Of a stretch of 24,215 nucleotides of DNA, positions 24,070 to 24,215 are shown piece after piece. Under the pieces are notes generated by a model, which ran no database searches, was not told where the DNA came from, and was given only the letters and a program-made list of their open reading frames with translations. Source of the DNA: an uncultured Treponema sp. (GTDB taxonomy: Bacteria > Spirochaetota > Spirochaetia > Treponematales > Treponemataceae); contig CALINC010000031.1 of assembly GCA_938045195.1 (NCBI GenBank), positions 1 to 24,215 of the forward strand, in the 5' to 3' direction. Position 1 is the first letter of the stretch. The number at the start of each line of letters is the position of its first letter. The position numbers were made by a program, and so were the translations under genes.

Positions 24070-24215
24070 ATGAAAGAAATAGAAATTCCTAAGATTACCG
24101 ACGGGCGCGGTAATCTTTCTTTTTTTGAAAGTGAACGAGCGGTTCCTTTTAAAATTAAAGGTGTATTTCTTATTAACATATATAATACCGGGGATAAATA
24201 TTGCTTTACTAATAA
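24070..24215 (+). CDS. FdtA/WxcM-like sugar isomerase (cupin), 3' end outside window
   Basis: The first 48 codons of a gene that runs off the window. The start IEIPKITDGRGNLSFFE followed by PFKIKGVFLI is the characteristic opening of the FdtA/QdtA/WxcM-like cupins, which convert dTDP-4-keto-6-deoxyglucose to a 3-keto isomer on the way to 3-amino sugars such as Fuc3NAc or Qui3NAc. The next expected motif (RGxHAH) is not seen by the window end; the visible NTGDKYCFTN replaces the usual GERG segment, so specificity is uncertain. ATG 24070 follows AGGA at 24061-24064. If correct, the genes beyond the window should include an aminotransferase and an acetyltransferase. Confidence 0.72.
   Translation, partial: MKEIEIPKITDGRGNLSFFESERAVPFKIKGVFLINIYNTGDKYCFTN

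Overview
The window is a single long block of plus-strand genes for building, decorating and exporting a surface polysaccharide. The DNA is AT-rich, two genes use TTG starts, and the gene content looks like that of an oral-type spirochete such as Treponema. That assignment is a judgement from style and gene content, not a proof. No ribosomal RNA, tRNA, CRISPR array or insertion sequence was seen. Genes are packed closely, often overlapping by a few bases, so most of the block is probably co-transcribed.

Layout. The 3' end of an unidentified gene (to 220) precedes an ABC exporter, wzm (292-1146) and wzt (2130-3401). The exporter genes are split by a two-gene AbiEii-type nucleotidyltransferase toxin module (1182-2137). 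Next come a methyltransferase that is out of frame at a G7 tract (3451-4256), a GT4 glycosyltransferase (4312-5475), a second broken methyltransferase (5524-6299), an alpha/alpha-barrel plus methyltransferase fusion (6323-7849), the UDP-GlcNAc 2-epimerase wecB (7869-8975), a GT2 (8986-10005) and a GT8-like transferase (10033-10908). The CDP-3,6-dideoxyhexose genes rfbF, rfbG and rfbH follow (10905-14069). They are interrupted by an AAA/ABC-type ATPase with an unknown partner (14099-15863), then resumed by an RmlC-like epimerase and an SDR reductase (15887-17297). The right part holds a CatB-like acetyltransferase, two GT2 enzymes, a sulfotransferase-like protein, ugd, a further GT2 and the start of an FdtA-like sugar isomerase that runs off the end.

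How it works together. The predicted precursors are UDP-ManNAc (wecB), UDP-GlcA (ugd) and a CDP-3,6-dideoxyhexose. The RmlC-like enzyme plus SDR reductase fits the CDP-L-ascarylose branch best. At least five glycosyltransferases would assemble the chain. Methyl-, acetyl- and sulfotransferases would decorate it. Wzm/Wzt, whose ATPase carries a C-terminal glycan-recognition domain, would export it.

The most interesting signal is a set of four long G or C homopolymers (G7, C10, G7, C7) in otherwise AT-rich DNA. Each lies inside a reading frame, and all four genes are transfer or decoration enzymes: methyltransferase (currently OFF), acetyltransferase, GT2 and sulfotransferase (currently ON). For each, a one-base change of the tract leads to a stop codon at once or soon after. 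This looks like a combinatorial phase-variation system for the surface glycan. Two defence-like modules (AbiEii and ATPase plus partner) are embedded in the same operon.
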